Source of the DNA: Luteibacter sp. dw_328
Lineage (GTDB): Bacteria > Pseudomonadota > Gammaproteobacteria > Xanthomonadales > Rhodanobacteraceae
Assembly (NCBI RefSeq): GCF_018449605.1
Contig: NZ_JAAVUW010000005.1
Coordinates: 186,001 to 250,000, forward strand
Length of the DNA: 64,000 nt
Reading direction: 5' to 3'
This document shows, piece after piece, positions 54,584-63,966 of the stretch. How positions within the stretch are numbered: position 1 is the stretch's first letter; each line of letters opens with the position of its first letter. Below the pieces are notes generated by a model. That model saw only the letters and a program-made list of their open reading frames with translations. It was not told where the DNA came from and searched no databases. Position numbers and translations under genes: made by a program.

Positions 54584-55570
54584 TCAACCGATAACCGGAT
54601 ACGGGCCTTCATCAAACGCGACGTCGTGATACCCCTTCACCCCGATTGCCCGGGCCATGTCGCTGCGGAAGTCCTCCCCGCGACGTAAGCACTCGAGCGC
54701 AAAGGCGAAGTCCCGCCGGGGCTTCCAGCCCAGCTCCCGTGACGCCCGACCGCTGTCGTAGACACGATCCAGGCTCGGCAGCAGCCTCCAGCCACGCGCG
54801 GCGTAAAGCGCATCCACGTCGGGAAACAGCTTACGCACAACGGCGGCCGCATCCGCGCGCAAGGCCGCCACGTCGTTTCGGGTGAACGGGGGCGGGGCCG
54901 AGACGATGTATCGCCCGAAACCGATGTCCGGTGCGCGGGCGACCGCCCGCAGATGCGCCTCGACGATGTCTTCGATATCCGCCCTGCGATAGAGAAGCTC
55001 GTTAGCCTGCATGTTCAGTGTGCCGTACTCGGCACGTACGCCTGCATTGTCGTCATCTTCGGGGAAGAAGCGCGACGTTCGCAGCACGATGACAGCGAGG
55101 CCGTCGTTGCGCGCCACCAGTTCGCACATGCCCTCGGCGGCGATCTTGGTCGCCCCGTAGATGTTCTTCGGGATGGGAACCACGTCCTCGTCGATCCAGG
55201 TCGCCGGTGCGCCCGGTCGCGGCGAGAGCGCCGCGCCGAAGGCACTCGTTGTGCTGGTAAAAACGAAAGCCTTCACGCCGTGCGCCACGGCGGACTCGAG
55301 CAGCGCCACGGTGCCCGCCACGTTGGTATCGACGAACTCGCGCCTGGAATGCGTGGCGATGTGCGGCTTGTGCAGGGTGGCGCTGTGGATCACGGCCGTG
55401 GCGCCGGACATGGCGTCGCGGACGAAGGCCTCGTCCGCGATCGAGCCCACGTGATCGGTAAACGGCGACGCCTTGATGTCGATGCCGCGGACCTCGCGGC
55501 CCTCGGCGCGAAGCCGGCGGACGATCGCCTCACCCAGGTGTCCGGCGCTGCCGGTGACCAGAACGCTCAT
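54584..55570 (-). CDS. NAD-dependent epimerase/dehydratase family protein
   Basis: A 328-residue extended short-chain dehydrogenase. MSVLVTGSAGHLGEAIVRRL is the Rossmann G-x-x-G-x-x-G loop, DTNVAGTVALLESAVAHGVK the helix after the NAD site, FVFTSTTSAFG the catalytic-strand region, and IYGATKIAAEGMCE the YxxxK active site (Tyr and Lys present). VLRTSRFFPEDDD and FARL-like loops follow. ATG 55570 is used behind GGAG. The substrate is unlikely to be a UDP-sugar specifically; this group includes generic NAD(P) epimerases. It ends 14 bases before the end of DUF2058 on the same strand. Confidence 0.85.
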   Translation of the reverse strand: MSVLVTGSAGHLGEAIVRRLRAEGREVRGIDIKASPFTDHVGSIADEAFVRDAMSGATAVIHSATLHKPHIATHSRREFVDTNVAGTVALLESAVAHGVKAFVFTSTTSAFGAALSPRPGAPATWIDEDVVPIPKNIYGATKIAAEGMCELVARNDGLAVIVLRTSRFFPEDDDNAGVRAEYGTLNMQANELLYRRADIEDIVEAHLRAVARAPDIGFGRYIVSAPPPFTRNDVAALRADAAAVVRKLFPDVDALYAARGWRLLPSLDRVYDSGRASRELGWKPRRDFAFALECLRRGEDFRSDMARAIGVKGYHDVAFDEGPYPVIG

Positions 55571-55583
55571 CGGCAACCGCTCC

Positions 55584-56126
55584 TTACCAGATCAGGTCAT
55601 CCGGGACGACGAACTGCTTGTAATAGTCGTCATCGTCGTCGGCGGGGAGCGGCGCGCTGTCCGTACGGCCATGGTCGGAGACGACCACGTCCGAGACACG
55701 CATGTGGATCTTGTCCGCCGCCGCGCGCGGGATCAGCTCGTAGCGGTCATCGAGTTTTGCAATCGCCAGCACGCCGCCAGCCAGCTGGGCGCGAAGCGGC
55801 TCGCTCACCAGCAGGCTGGTGATCTTTTCGCCATCGGTGAAGCGATACGCAATCTCGCCGTCGCGCTTCACCCGGGTGGTTTCGACGATCTGGCGTACCT
55901 GGGCGCGAATTTCCTTCTTCCGCGCCTCGGCGTTGCGCTCGGCAGCAATGGCGCGATCGCGTTCGACGCGCTCGGCCTGGAGCTTGCGTGCGTCGACCTG
56001 GGCTTCGTCGGCAACGACGGGCGCTTTGCCCTGGCGCTGCTTGGCCTGCTCGCGCACGACCTTGGCGATCTTGTCCTTCTTGACCAGACCGGCCTTGAGC
56101 AACTGTTCCTGCAGTGGATTACGCAT
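55584..56126 (-). CDS. DUF2058 (YaiL-like) protein
   Basis: A 180-residue cytoplasmic protein. RNPLQEQLLKAGLVKKDKIAKV is the DUF2058 opening (cut), then a charged helix (AERVERDRAIAAERNAEARKKEI) and a beta-rich C-terminus (YRFTDGEKITSLLVSEPLRAQL, IAKLDDRYELIPRAAADKI). It ends in an acidic tail (PADDDDDYYKQFVVPDDL). The E. coli homologue YaiL has been linked to nucleoprotein/polynucleotide interactions, without an agreed function. ATG 56126 is preferred over an in-frame start ten codons earlier. It probably forms a two-gene unit with the epimerase. Confidence 0.85.
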   Translation of the reverse strand: MRNPLQEQLLKAGLVKKDKIAKVVREQAKQRQGKAPVVADEAQVDARKLQAERVERDRAIAAERNAEARKKEIRAQVRQIVETTRVKRDGEIAYRFTDGEKITSLLVSEPLRAQLAGGVLAIAKLDDRYELIPRAAADKIHMRVSDVVVSDHGRTDSAPLPADDDDDYYKQFVVPDDLIW

Positions 56127-56231
56127 ATCGGGGCATTCGTAAGGTCGCGAGACCACCGATTCTAGCGCCGAAGGCTTGGTTACATGGCGTTACGTGCCTA
56201 GGCTTGGTGACCTCCCCGGAGGTACGCACCC

Positions 56232-59200
56232 ATGTCCGATCGCCACACCCGGCGCGCCAAGCGCCTGACGCTCGCCCTGCTCGGGCTGCTGGCCACCCCG
56301 ACCTTCGCTGCCGATGGGGTGCCGCCCCGAAGCGAATGGAAGGCCACAAGCTCATCGCAGCAGGTGCCGGCGCTGGCGCCCGCCCATGCCATCGACACCG
56401 ACGAGACCACGCGCTGGGGCGGCAGCTTCAGCCCGGGGCAATGGTTCCAGGTGGACCTGGGCAGGATCGCGAGCATCGGCGGCGTTCGCATCCATTGGGA
56501 CAGTGGCTTTGCGGCTTCGTACTCGATCCAGGTCTCGACCGACGGCACCACGTTCCGACCCGTGTATGCCGTGACCGATTCGCCGGGCGGCACGGAATAC
56601 CTCGTCTTTCCGGCGGCTGAGGCGCGCTACGTGCGGCTGGCCGCGCCGGAGCGGACGGCCGACTGGGGTGTCTCGGTGTTCGAGTTCGAGCCCTTCGCAG
56701 CCAGCGATGTGGCGCGTATTGGCGGACTCGACGGCAAGGACGATGGTGCCTCGCTTTGGGCTGACGGAACCACCCGGACCATCGTCGGGAAGGGGCCCAA
56801 GGGCACGCGGCAGCTGGATATCGCCCTGCCACGGCCGGTGAACATCGCTGGGCTCGAGATCGAGTGGGCTGGACCGCGCAACGGTGCCTCGCTGGAGGGA
56901 CGAGACACAAAGGGCCGATGGGCCACGATCGACAGTGACCCCGGCAGTGCGGGGGACAGCTCGTATCTCGCCGCGCGCGAGCCAATCGTTATCGAGGCGC
57001 TGCGTCTGGTCGTCGGATTGAAGGAAGGCGTAGCGCCTCCAGTGAAGCGCCTGCGACTCCTCGGCCCGCTGCGCGTGATGACCGCCATGAAGCGCTACCA
57101 GGTAATCGCCTCCCGGATGAATGCGGCCCTGTTTCCCTCTTCGCTACATATGCAGCAGGTGTACTGGACGGCGGTCGGCGTGCCGGCGGGCTTGCAGAAA
57201 TCCATCTTCGACGAGTATGGAAATATCGAGCCGTACAAGGGCGGCCCTCTGGTGCAGGCCATCTGGCGCGATGTTTCCGGGCACACCAGCGTCTCGGATG
57301 GTTCGGAACGGACGCATGCACTGCGCGATGGGTGGAAGCCGATGCCGTCGGTAGGCTGGGTGGCGCAGCCCGGCCTTGCTGTCAGCAGCGAAGCCTTTGC
57401 CAAGCAGGAGGGTTCGCAGCCCGTCGTGATGCTTCGTCATCGATTGAAAAATACGGGCAACACGACGGTGGACGGAACGTTGTCGCTCGTCGTAAGGCCG
57501 ATTCAGGTCAACCCGCCCTGGCAGAACGGTGGTGCCTCGCCGATTCATGACATCGCCCTGGTTGGCGATGCATCCCACACGAGCGTGCGCGTCGAGGGGC
57601 GCACCTTGCTGGCCTCGCTCACACCGGTAGATGCCTCAGGGGCCGCAGCGTTCGGTGCACACGGCGAAACCGAGATCACCGGCACGGTTGCCGCGGGCAA
57701 GGTTCCGCCCGTGCGTGAAGCGCACGACGATGACGGCCTCGCCGCAGCGGCGCTCGACTACCGTGTGCATTTGGCGCCTGGCGAGACGCTCGACATCGTG
57801 CTGGCGTTTCCTCTGGGTGATGCCGCGGCGGATACGAACGGCCATCTCCCCGAACCGCCCGCGATCAATCGGGATGCGCTGCAAGCCGAGACATTCGACA
57901 CGCTGTCCGACCGCGTCTCGGACGAATGGCAAAAGCGCCTCGGCGGCGTCGGCATTTCCTTGCCCGACGAATCGCTCGTGAACCTTCTCCGCTCGCAAGC
58001 CGCCTATATGCTTGTCAACCAGACCGGTCACGCGATGCAGGCGGGCCCTCGCAACTACAACCGCTCCTTCATTCGGGACGGTGCGGCGACGGCATCGATC
58101 CTGCTGCGCATGGGTGAGACGAAGACCGCACGCGACTACCTCGACTGGTATGCCACCCACGCTGTGCACGAGAACGGCCTGGTCTCGCCCATCCTCAACG
58201 CCGACGGCAGCGTCAATCGCGGCTTCGGTTCCGACATCGAGTACGACAGCCAGGGTGAGTTCATCAACCTGGTGGGGGACGTGGCGCGTTTCGGTGGTGG
58301 TCCCGCCAGCGTGAAGGCGTACGAACCGAAGGTACGTGCGGCAATGCATTTCATGCAGGAGTTACGCGAACGGACCATGGCTCCCGGCTATCTCGGCGAT
58401 CTTCCGGCACCCGAGCGATTCCACGGCATCATCGCACCGTCGATCAGTCATGAAGGTTATTCGAGTCCCACGCATAGCTACTGGGATGACTACTGGGCAC
58501 TGAAGGGCTGGCACGATGGTGCATGGCTTGCCGAGCAGTGGGGCGACAAGGAGCTAGCCGCTTACGCACGTGCCCAGTACGCCGCGCTGCGCGAATCCTT
58601 GCGCAAGTCGATCGTTGCAACGATGGCGTGGAAGGGCATCGATATGATTCCCGCAGCGGCGGACCTGGGCGACGGCGATCCGACGGGCGTGTCCATTGCG
58701 CTCGACCCGGCGGGACAGATGGACGTACTGCCGGCTGAGGCGCTACGTCGCACCTTCGATCGCTATCTTGCCGATGTGCGCAAGCGTGAGGCGCCAGGGG
58801 AATTGTTCGCCTATACGCCGTATGAGCTGCGTAACGTGCTCACCTATGTTTACCTCGATCGCCCGAAGGATGCCGCCGAGCTACTTGCTGACATCGTCCG
58901 CGACCGCCGCCCGCCAGAGTGGAACATGTGGGCGGAGGTGGTTCATTCACGGCCGCGGCACCCAGGGTACCTCGGAGACATGCCGCATACCTGGATCGGC
59001 TCGGAGTATGCGCGAACGATCTTCGGGATGTTGATGCGGGAGGCGGATGATGGGCTTTATCTGTTGCCGGGGGCACCGCCTTCGTGGGTCGCCGGGAAGG
59101 GATTGTCGGTGACAAATCTGCCGGTGGCTTATGGGTCGTTGAGCATGACGGCGAGACGCGACGGCGAACGACTGACCATCACGCTCGATAACGGCATCCG

Positions 59201-59342
59201 ACCGGGGACGCCCGTACGCGTGTTCTGGCCAGATCGGATGAAGCCGCGGAAGGTCACTGTGGACGGGAAAACCGTATCGGGTTACGACGCCGATGGCGTC
59301 CGGCTGGGTAAGCCATTCCATACGCTCGTCGCCGACTACTGA
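56232..59342 (+). CDS. Secreted F5/8 type C and glycosidase-like protein
   Basis: A 1036-residue exported protein. The signal peptide (AKRLTLALLGLLATPTFA) follows a GGAGG ribosome binding site 9 bases before ATG 56232. Residues 30-155 form an F5/8 type C (discoidin) carbohydrate-binding domain (ATDTDETTRWGG-like, GQWFQVDLGRIASIGGVRIHWD, RYVRLAAPE). A second beta domain follows (about 160-275). Residues 275-560 form a beta-sandwich/linker region, and 570-930 an (alpha/alpha)6-like helical repeat (NYNRSFIRDGAATASILLRM, GLVSPILNADGSVNRGFGSD, SYWDDYWALKGWHDG) like GH15/GH63/GH65-type glucosidases. The C-terminus is beta-rich (FWPDRMKPRKVTVDGKTVS). The substrate is unknown; a plant or microbial polysaccharide is likely. 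Confidence 0.75.
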   Translation: MSDRHTRRAKRLTLALLGLLATPTFAADGVPPRSEWKATSSSQQVPALAPAHAIDTDETTRWGGSFSPGQWFQVDLGRIASIGGVRIHWDSGFAASYSIQVSTDGTTFRPVYAVTDSPGGTEYLVFPAAEARYVRLAAPERTADWGVSVFEFEPFAASDVARIGGLDGKDDGASLWADGTTRTIVGKGPKGTRQLDIALPRPVNIAGLEIEWAGPRNGASLEGRDTKGRWATIDSDPGSAGDSSYLAAREPIVIEALRLVVGLKEGVAPPVKRLRLLGPLRVMTAMKRYQVIASRMNAALFPSSLHMQQVYWTAVGVPAGLQKSIFDEYGNIEPYKGGPLVQAIWRDVSGHTSVSDGSERTHALRDGWKPMPSVGWVAQPGLAVSSEAFAKQEGSQPVVMLRHRLKNTGNTTVDGTLSLVVRPIQVNPPWQNGGASPIHDIALVGDASHTSVRVEGRTLLASLTPVDASGAAAFGAHGETEITGTVAAGKVPPVREAHDDDGLAAAALDYRVHLAPGETLDIVLAFPLGDAAADTNGHLPEPPAINRDALQAETFDTLSDRVSDEWQKRLGGVGISLPDESLVNLLRSQAAYMLVNQTGHAMQAGPRNYNRSFIRDGAATASILLRMGETKTARDYLDWYATHAVHENGLVSPILNADGSVNRGFGSDIEYDSQGEFINLVGDVARFGGGPASVKAYEPKVRAAMHFMQELRERTMAPGYLGDLPAPERFHGIIAPSISHEGYSSPTHSYWDDYWALKGWHDGAWLAEQWGDKELAAYARAQYAALRESLRKSIVATMAWKGIDMIPAAADLGDGDPTGVSIALDPAGQMDVLPAEALRRTFDRYLADVRKREAPGELFAYTPYELRNVLTYVYLDRPKDAAELLADIVRDRRPPEWNMWAEVVHSRPRHPGYLGDMPHTWIGSEYARTIFGMLMREADDGLYLLPGAPPSWVAGKGLSVTNLPVAYGSLSMTARRDGERLTITLDNGIRPGTPVRVFWPDRMKPRKVTVDGKTVSGYDADGVRLGKPFHTLVADY

Positions 59343-59344
59343 CC

Positions 59345-60331
59345 TCACAGGAAGTCGACGCGAATCGTGACCGGGCGAGTGAACGCGCCACCGCCCACGC
59401 TGTAGCGCGACTCACGCAGGCGCACGTAGAAGTCGAAATCCTCGCCAGTGGCCAGCGCGTTCGCCTGGTAGGGTTTCCCGGGCTCGATCGTGTGCTTTGT
59501 TTCGTCGGCGATTTCCAGGCCGACGTGCGCCGGTGCGCTGCCGAGCATGCGGAAGAGCTGCGGCGCGTTGGTGTCGGCGTCCGCTGGCGTACCGAAGATG
59601 AACTGCGCGATCTGTCCGGCGGGCTCCTTGCAATCTTTCACCTTGAGCTGAAAATTGACCCACGTCGTAGCCCGGTCCGGGTTTTTGAAATCGGCCAGCG
59701 AATAGCTGCCCATGGGGACCGTCTGGTTAAGCGTTTCGGCGCTGATACTGCAACTTGGACGCTTGAACCACATCTCGTAGATCTGCATGTGACGGAACGG
59801 CGTCGTGAACCCGCCGATGATGGAGCTCGCGCGTTGTTCGGCGATCTTCGTCTGGTCAACCCGACCGAAGACAATATTCCCCGGCATACGCCTGACGCGG
59901 TAGCCAACGTTGATGTCGTTGCTGCGAATAAAGCCGCCTTTTCCGAAGCTGCGCTGGTACTGATGCGGAAACTCGTAAGTCCGACCCGCGCCGGCATCCT
60001 CTTCCAGATAGACCTCGATCCCGAAGCCGGAAGGCTGGCCACCGACGGTGAGCGGAATCAGGCCATCCGGTCGAGTCGCCGTGTATGCGCCATCGAGCGT
60101 CACATCGCCCTTGCAGCTCGCTACGACGCTCCCGTCGCCACGGGCCTTTCCTTCGCGAACGACCGTACCCGGTGCGATGTCGTTGGACACTTCGATCTCG
60201 GCGGTCTGACCGATCTGGTAGTTCGTATTGGCGCTATGCACGCACCCATCCGCTGCCAGAGCATCTCCGGCCTGTGTCGCTGCCAACAGTGCGATAAATC
60301 CGCAGGCCGGCAATAGCTTTATCGATGTCAT
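59345..60331 (-). CDS. Pilin/adhesin-like exported protein in the T4SS operon
   Basis: A 328-residue exported protein with signal peptide MTSIKLLPACGFIALLAATQAG DALA (cut). It has a two-part beta architecture with cysteines typical of fimbrial tip adhesins: DGCVHSANTNYQIGQ, GDGSVVASCKGDVTLDGAYTAT, then a second half with RPSCSISAETLNQTVPMGSYSLADF, VKDCKEPAGQIAQ and a final VTIRVDFL. The paired N-terminal and C-terminal domains recall two-domain fimbrial adhesins; no chaperone or usher gene is visible nearby. ATG 60331 follows GAGG; longer in-frame sequence upstream overlaps the transglycosylase gene. Its start is 14 bases after that gene, so it belongs to the transfer operon. Confidence 0.65.
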   Translation of the reverse strand: MTSIKLLPACGFIALLAATQAGDALAADGCVHSANTNYQIGQTAEIEVSNDIAPGTVVREGKARGDGSVVASCKGDVTLDGAYTATRPDGLIPLTVGGQPSGFGIEVYLEEDAGAGRTYEFPHQYQRSFGKGGFIRSNDINVGYRVRRMPGNIVFGRVDQTKIAEQRASSIIGGFTTPFRHMQIYEMWFKRPSCSISAETLNQTVPMGSYSLADFKNPDRATTWVNFQLKVKDCKEPAGQIAQFIFGTPADADTNAPQLFRMLGSAPAHVGLEIADETKHTIEPGKPYQANALATGEDFDFYVRLRESRYSVGGGAFTRPVTIRVDFL

Positions 60332-60345
60332 CTTTGCCTCGTTCC

Positions 60346-60810
60346 TTAAGGGTTGGCGTCCACCACCGCATCGTGGGTGGGGAAGTAAGTGTCGAGCCAA
60401 ATGGTCCACCGCGCCGCCCGACGCATCAAATCCGCGCGATAGACGGCGTTGAAGCGAGCCGTTCGCGAGTGGTAGTTCGCGGCACGCTTCCACACGTCGC
60501 CGGTGTCGTTCTGAAGATGTCCGCGGATGCGCCAGGCTGCGAGCAGAAAAGGGTAGCAACCTGGCGCGGCTACATCGGCGGCCGATATGCGGTATCGAGA
60601 GAGCTCGCGCAGGTAGCTGGTGTTGAACTGTAGTGCGCCGACGTCGAAGGTTCCGTTGGTGTTGCGTACCCACTGGCCGGGTTTGCCCGCTTCTTTTTCT
60701 GCGATCGCCAGGAGGATGTTGGCGGGGACGTCGTAGGCAAGGGAGGCACCGAGGGAGCAGCTGACGAGTTCTTGTTGTTTCGCGGGGATGTCTGGGAGGG
60801 TGTCGATCAT
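60346..60810 (-). CDS. Lytic transglycosylase (VirB1/TrbN-like)
   Basis: A 154-residue protein with a lysozyme-like fold. ILLAIAEKEAGKPGQWVRN holds the catalytic Glu (Glu40 by family position, Glu38 nearby), TNGTFDVGALQFNTSYL is the second signature, and AAWRIRGHLQNDTGDVWKRAANYHS completes it. It has no recognisable signal peptide, which is odd for an enzyme acting in the periplasm. It would open peptidoglycan for a transfer channel. The start overlaps the TrbL stop (ATGA) by 4 bases. Confidence 0.8.
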   Translation of the reverse strand: MIDTLPDIPAKQQELVSCSLGASLAYDVPANILLAIAEKEAGKPGQWVRNTNGTFDVGALQFNTSYLRELSRYRISAADVAAPGCYPFLLAAWRIRGHLQNDTGDVWKRAANYHSRTARFNAVYRADLMRRAARWTIWLDTYFPTHDAVVDANP

Positions 60811-63074
60811 GGCGATCTGCCTTCGTCGGGCTCGCCGTTGCCCGGAGGGAGAGCCGCGGCTTCGGGGGGCGCTGGCGACGCGGCGACATCCGCTTTCGTG
60901 CGAACGATCTCAAGTGTCACCTGCGCTACTGCCTCACTCTCGGCATATACCCTGCTGCTCTCGATGTCTTCGATTGTCGTTTTCGCATCGCCGAATTGCG
61001 GTGGGGGTGCGCTGCTATCGGTGCTAGCTACTTGCAAGGGATGCGCGTCAGGCCCTTGCGGCACAGTAGGTTCCTGACCGAGAACCAAGGGCAGTTGCGG
61101 TGACGAATCGACGCCAGGGTTGTCAAGCCGTGCGTCGACCTGTACTGGAGCGTCGTGCTCGCCTGCAACCGCGCCCTCCGGGCTACCGACAATGTGACCG
61201 GCGGCCAGCGCGATAGCGGAGGCGTGGCCTGTGATACCGACGCCCACTGAGGGCGTGCCGATGAACTGGCTGAGGTCGGTTGAGGCACCGATCGGATCAT
61301 CTTCGACACGCACGACCATCTGTGGACTGCCGTCGGCGGGTGGGACTGCCGTAGTCAATTCCAAGGATCCAACCTCGTTCGCCGTCACGCCGCTCGCGGC
61401 GGCAGTATCTCCAGATGCCGACGAATTGAGGATAGATGCCTCGTGACCTGTTGCCTCCATACGCTGTCCACTATAGATATCACCGGACGCATGGGTCGCG
61501 CTTTGTGTTGCGTCCTGAAACGAGTGAGTGGCATCAGCCGCGGCAACGTCGCTCGGCCGGCTGATCGCGGAGGTTACATCGGCTTGCAATGACTCGTGTG
61601 CTGCTGCGCCACGGCCGATCAACGCCGGATGCTGCCTACCATCCTCGCCCCACGCTGCCGTGATGGCAGACATTTCTTCCAAATAATCGGGCCGAGACGT
61701 GTCGTAAACCTTCTTCACGTCCTGAAGCCCGGCTGTGCTCACGCCGGTATCCTGCGAATCATCCGAACGCGAACTCGGCTGACTCGCAGTATCGACGTGC
61801 GCGTACGCACCAGGATCGACCTGAGCGGACGGATGACCGTAGTCCGAACTATGCGAACGATCTTCGGTCGCGGCCTGCGCACTAGACGATGCCAGCCTTG
61901 CCGCCGCGCCCTGCCCGCCAGTACTACCGAACACACTGCCGCCAGTTGAACTGCGATATGGGTCCGGCTTGCGCGGCACACCGAATGGGTCAGAGCCACC
62001 GTTAACGTTAAAAGGGTCGGCCATGCCGCCTACCGAGACCGCCGAACGCTCAATCGCTTCCATGGCGGAACTCGTTCGAGCCACGGACCCAACAGGAGCG
62101 CCGCCGCCCTCCGCCGCGGGAGTTCTACCGCCGACCGCCGCAAAGGCCGCGCCACCGCCCGTCGCAATCGCAGAACCGACCATGCCTGCCGTGCCAGCGA
62201 ACATGCCGAGTGAAGAACCGGTCACTAGCGTGTAGAGGAGTTGCGGCACGCGTAACCCAAGCACGAGCATGAGTACTGAGACTACGAGAATCTCTCCGAG
62301 GCTTCCGTAAGGAAGTTCAGCCCGTAAGCTACTTGCCGGAGTGATACGTCCGAACACGCTCTCACTCACCGCACCGATGATACCCAAAGCGAGGATAGAG
62401 ATGCCCAACGCGACAACGTGCTTGTAGTAGTTGATTGCGATCTGCGACGTCCAGCGAGAGCCTCCGAAGCCGAGCAGGAAGATTCCGCCGTATCCCAGAA
62501 ACCACGCCATCACTAAGGCAAGTAGAAATTGTGCGGCGAGAAGCGTCAGCGCGATCAACACGATGATACCCATCACCCCACCAACAATGCGGTCGCCTTC
62601 ATCACCCTGCGATGTGTCTTCGATCACCCGAAGGTAGACGTGCAACGCACGTCGCATCGCACCGTTTCCGCCCGTAAGAAACGCTGCCTTGGAACCACCT
62701 GGGTCCAGTTGGTAGAAGGAGCCCACAATGCGCTGCACGAAGTCTTCGCCACCCGCGTGGTCGCTAGCGTTGATCAAAAGCCAGTAAAGCGTTCCAGTCA
62801 CGACCATGAAGCGAAGGAGCTCCATTACCACCTCCCCGATATCCTGGCGCAGGATCAGAAGGCCCATCGTCCAGACAAGGCTGATCGTCGCAAGAGCCGC
62901 AAACAGGTTTTTGGCAGCGTCGAGAATGACTTCGTCGCCAGTCAGCCTCCCCGAGAAATCCGATTCAATCTCGGTCAGGAGGTTGCTGAGGTCGACTTTA
63001 TCTGCGACCGCCGCGGACGCTATCAGGCTGAGGGCGACACCCAGCGCGACGCGAACTTGAATGCTTAACTGCAT
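60807..63074 (-). CDS. trbL: TrbL/VirB6-type T4SS membrane protein with long tail
   Basis: A 755-residue conjugal transfer protein. The signal or first helix is VRVALGVALSLIASAAVADK. Further helices are FAALATISLVWTMGLLILR, VVMELLRFMVVTGTLYWLLI, GGVMGIIVLIALTLLAAQFLL, LALVMAWFLGYGGIFLLGFGG and VALGISILALGIIGAVSES, ending near residue 290 with VLGLRVPQLLYTLVTGSSLG. This is the TrbL/VirB6 pattern. Residues 300-755 are a hydrophilic, Ser/Ala/Asp/Thr-rich tail without recognisable domain (AQAATEDRSHSSDYGHPSAQ, STDSSAPPPQFGDAKTTIED). Such extended tails occur in VirB6 proteins of some conjugative systems. The gene lies between trbJ (74 bases upstream) and the transglycosylase. Confidence 0.85.
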   Translation of the reverse strand: MQLSIQVRVALGVALSLIASAAVADKVDLSNLLTEIESDFSGRLTGDEVILDAAKNLFAALATISLVWTMGLLILRQDIGEVVMELLRFMVVTGTLYWLLINASDHAGGEDFVQRIVGSFYQLDPGGSKAAFLTGGNGAMRRALHVYLRVIEDTSQGDEGDRIVGGVMGIIVLIALTLLAAQFLLALVMAWFLGYGGIFLLGFGGSRWTSQIAINYYKHVVALGISILALGIIGAVSESVFGRITPASSLRAELPYGSLGEILVVSVLMLVLGLRVPQLLYTLVTGSSLGMFAGTAGMVGSAIATGGGAAFAAVGGRTPAAEGGGAPVGSVARTSSAMEAIERSAVSVGGMADPFNVNGGSDPFGVPRKPDPYRSSTGGSVFGSTGGQGAAARLASSSAQAATEDRSHSSDYGHPSAQVDPGAYAHVDTASQPSSRSDDSQDTGVSTAGLQDVKKVYDTSRPDYLEEMSAITAAWGEDGRQHPALIGRGAAAHESLQADVTSAISRPSDVAAADATHSFQDATQSATHASGDIYSGQRMEATGHEASILNSSASGDTAAASGVTANEVGSLELTTAVPPADGSPQMVVRVEDDPIGASTDLSQFIGTPSVGVGITGHASAIALAAGHIVGSPEGAVAGEHDAPVQVDARLDNPGVDSSPQLPLVLGQEPTVPQGPDAHPLQVASTDSSAPPPQFGDAKTTIEDIESSRVYAESEAVAQVTLEIVRTKADVAASPAPPEAAALPPGNGEPDEGRSP

Positions 63075-63148
63075 TAATCACCGTGGAACGGGATGGCGTA
63101 GACACGCCATCAGGAGGAAAGGCGACGAAAATGTCGTCGCCCCCGACT

Positions 63149-63940
63149 TCAGAACACTGGCTGCTTCGCAACCATCTGATAGCGCTGGTCCGACAGACCC
63201 GCTCGCATGGCCTTGCCGGTGGCGATAGCGCGCGCATCTTTGTCGGCGGAGGCTTGGGCCTCTGCTGCGCGAGCGGCTTCAGACACGAGCATCATTGACC
63301 GTAGCTTCATCAACTGGGTGACCTGTGTACCAGCAAGCACATTGGCCACCTGTTGTTGTCGTCCGCGACCCTTAGCATCCTTGCTCTTGTCCGCGAAAAG
63401 AGTGAGTGATTCGGCCTCTTTCTCAAGCGCTTCCTGATCCATCTCAATAGACTTTATCAGGGCGTCATTGGCCGCCTTCCGAGCACGCGAACCCTCGAAT
63501 CCTACCTCCGTAAACTCCTCGCGGCTCTCTTGGTCGACGTAGTACTTTGCTGACTGGAACTGCGCCGCGTAACCATCATTTGTGTGCTCTCCTAAAACAG
63601 CTTTGAGCTTCTCGGCGACCTCCCTAGGGATCGGCACAACTTCGTCCTCACTACCCTTGCTAATGATCCAGGTGAACTCATTTGAGATTTCCGTATTCTC
63701 AACAATCGATTTGTCAATGTTCGTCGTCGACCTATCTATGTTGTTTGTGTAGTTATTGATCGTTCCATCACCGGTATTGGTCAAAGAATGCTTAATAGCC
63801 TTTAGCTGGAAGTTCTGAATGATGTTGGATGTGGCGTTCACAACGTCGATGACCGGGACAATGGCATGTGCATTTCCTGCGCAAGTCAGTCCGCTCAATA
63901 GGAGGACGGTCAACGCGTTATTCCTTGCTGATGCTTTCAT
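63149..63940 (-). CDS. trbJ: TrbJ-like T4SS periplasmic protein
   Basis: A 263-residue exported protein. The signal (ALTVLLLSGLTCAGNAHA) precedes IVPVIDVVNATSNIIQNFQLKAI and long helical repeats (EKEAESLTLFADKSKDAKG, QQQVANVLAGTQVTQLMKLRSM), the TrbJ/VirB5-like pattern. AAGGAG lies 9 bases before ATG 63940, which I prefer over an in-frame ATG at 63964 that lacks one. This gene's sequence (63.2-63.9 kb) is visibly more AT-rich than the chromosome to the left. It leads a run of transfer genes continuing off the window. Confidence 0.72.
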   Translation of the reverse strand: MKASARNNALTVLLLSGLTCAGNAHAIVPVIDVVNATSNIIQNFQLKAIKHSLTNTGDGTINNYTNNIDRSTTNIDKSIVENTEISNEFTWIISKGSEDEVVPIPREVAEKLKAVLGEHTNDGYAAQFQSAKYYVDQESREEFTEVGFEGSRARKAANDALIKSIEMDQEALEKEAESLTLFADKSKDAKGRGRQQQVANVLAGTQVTQLMKLRSMMLVSEAARAAEAQASADKDARAIATGKAMRAGLSDQRYQMVAKQPVF

Positions 63941-63966
63941 CCTTCTTCTCTCCTTGTTTCGCATGT

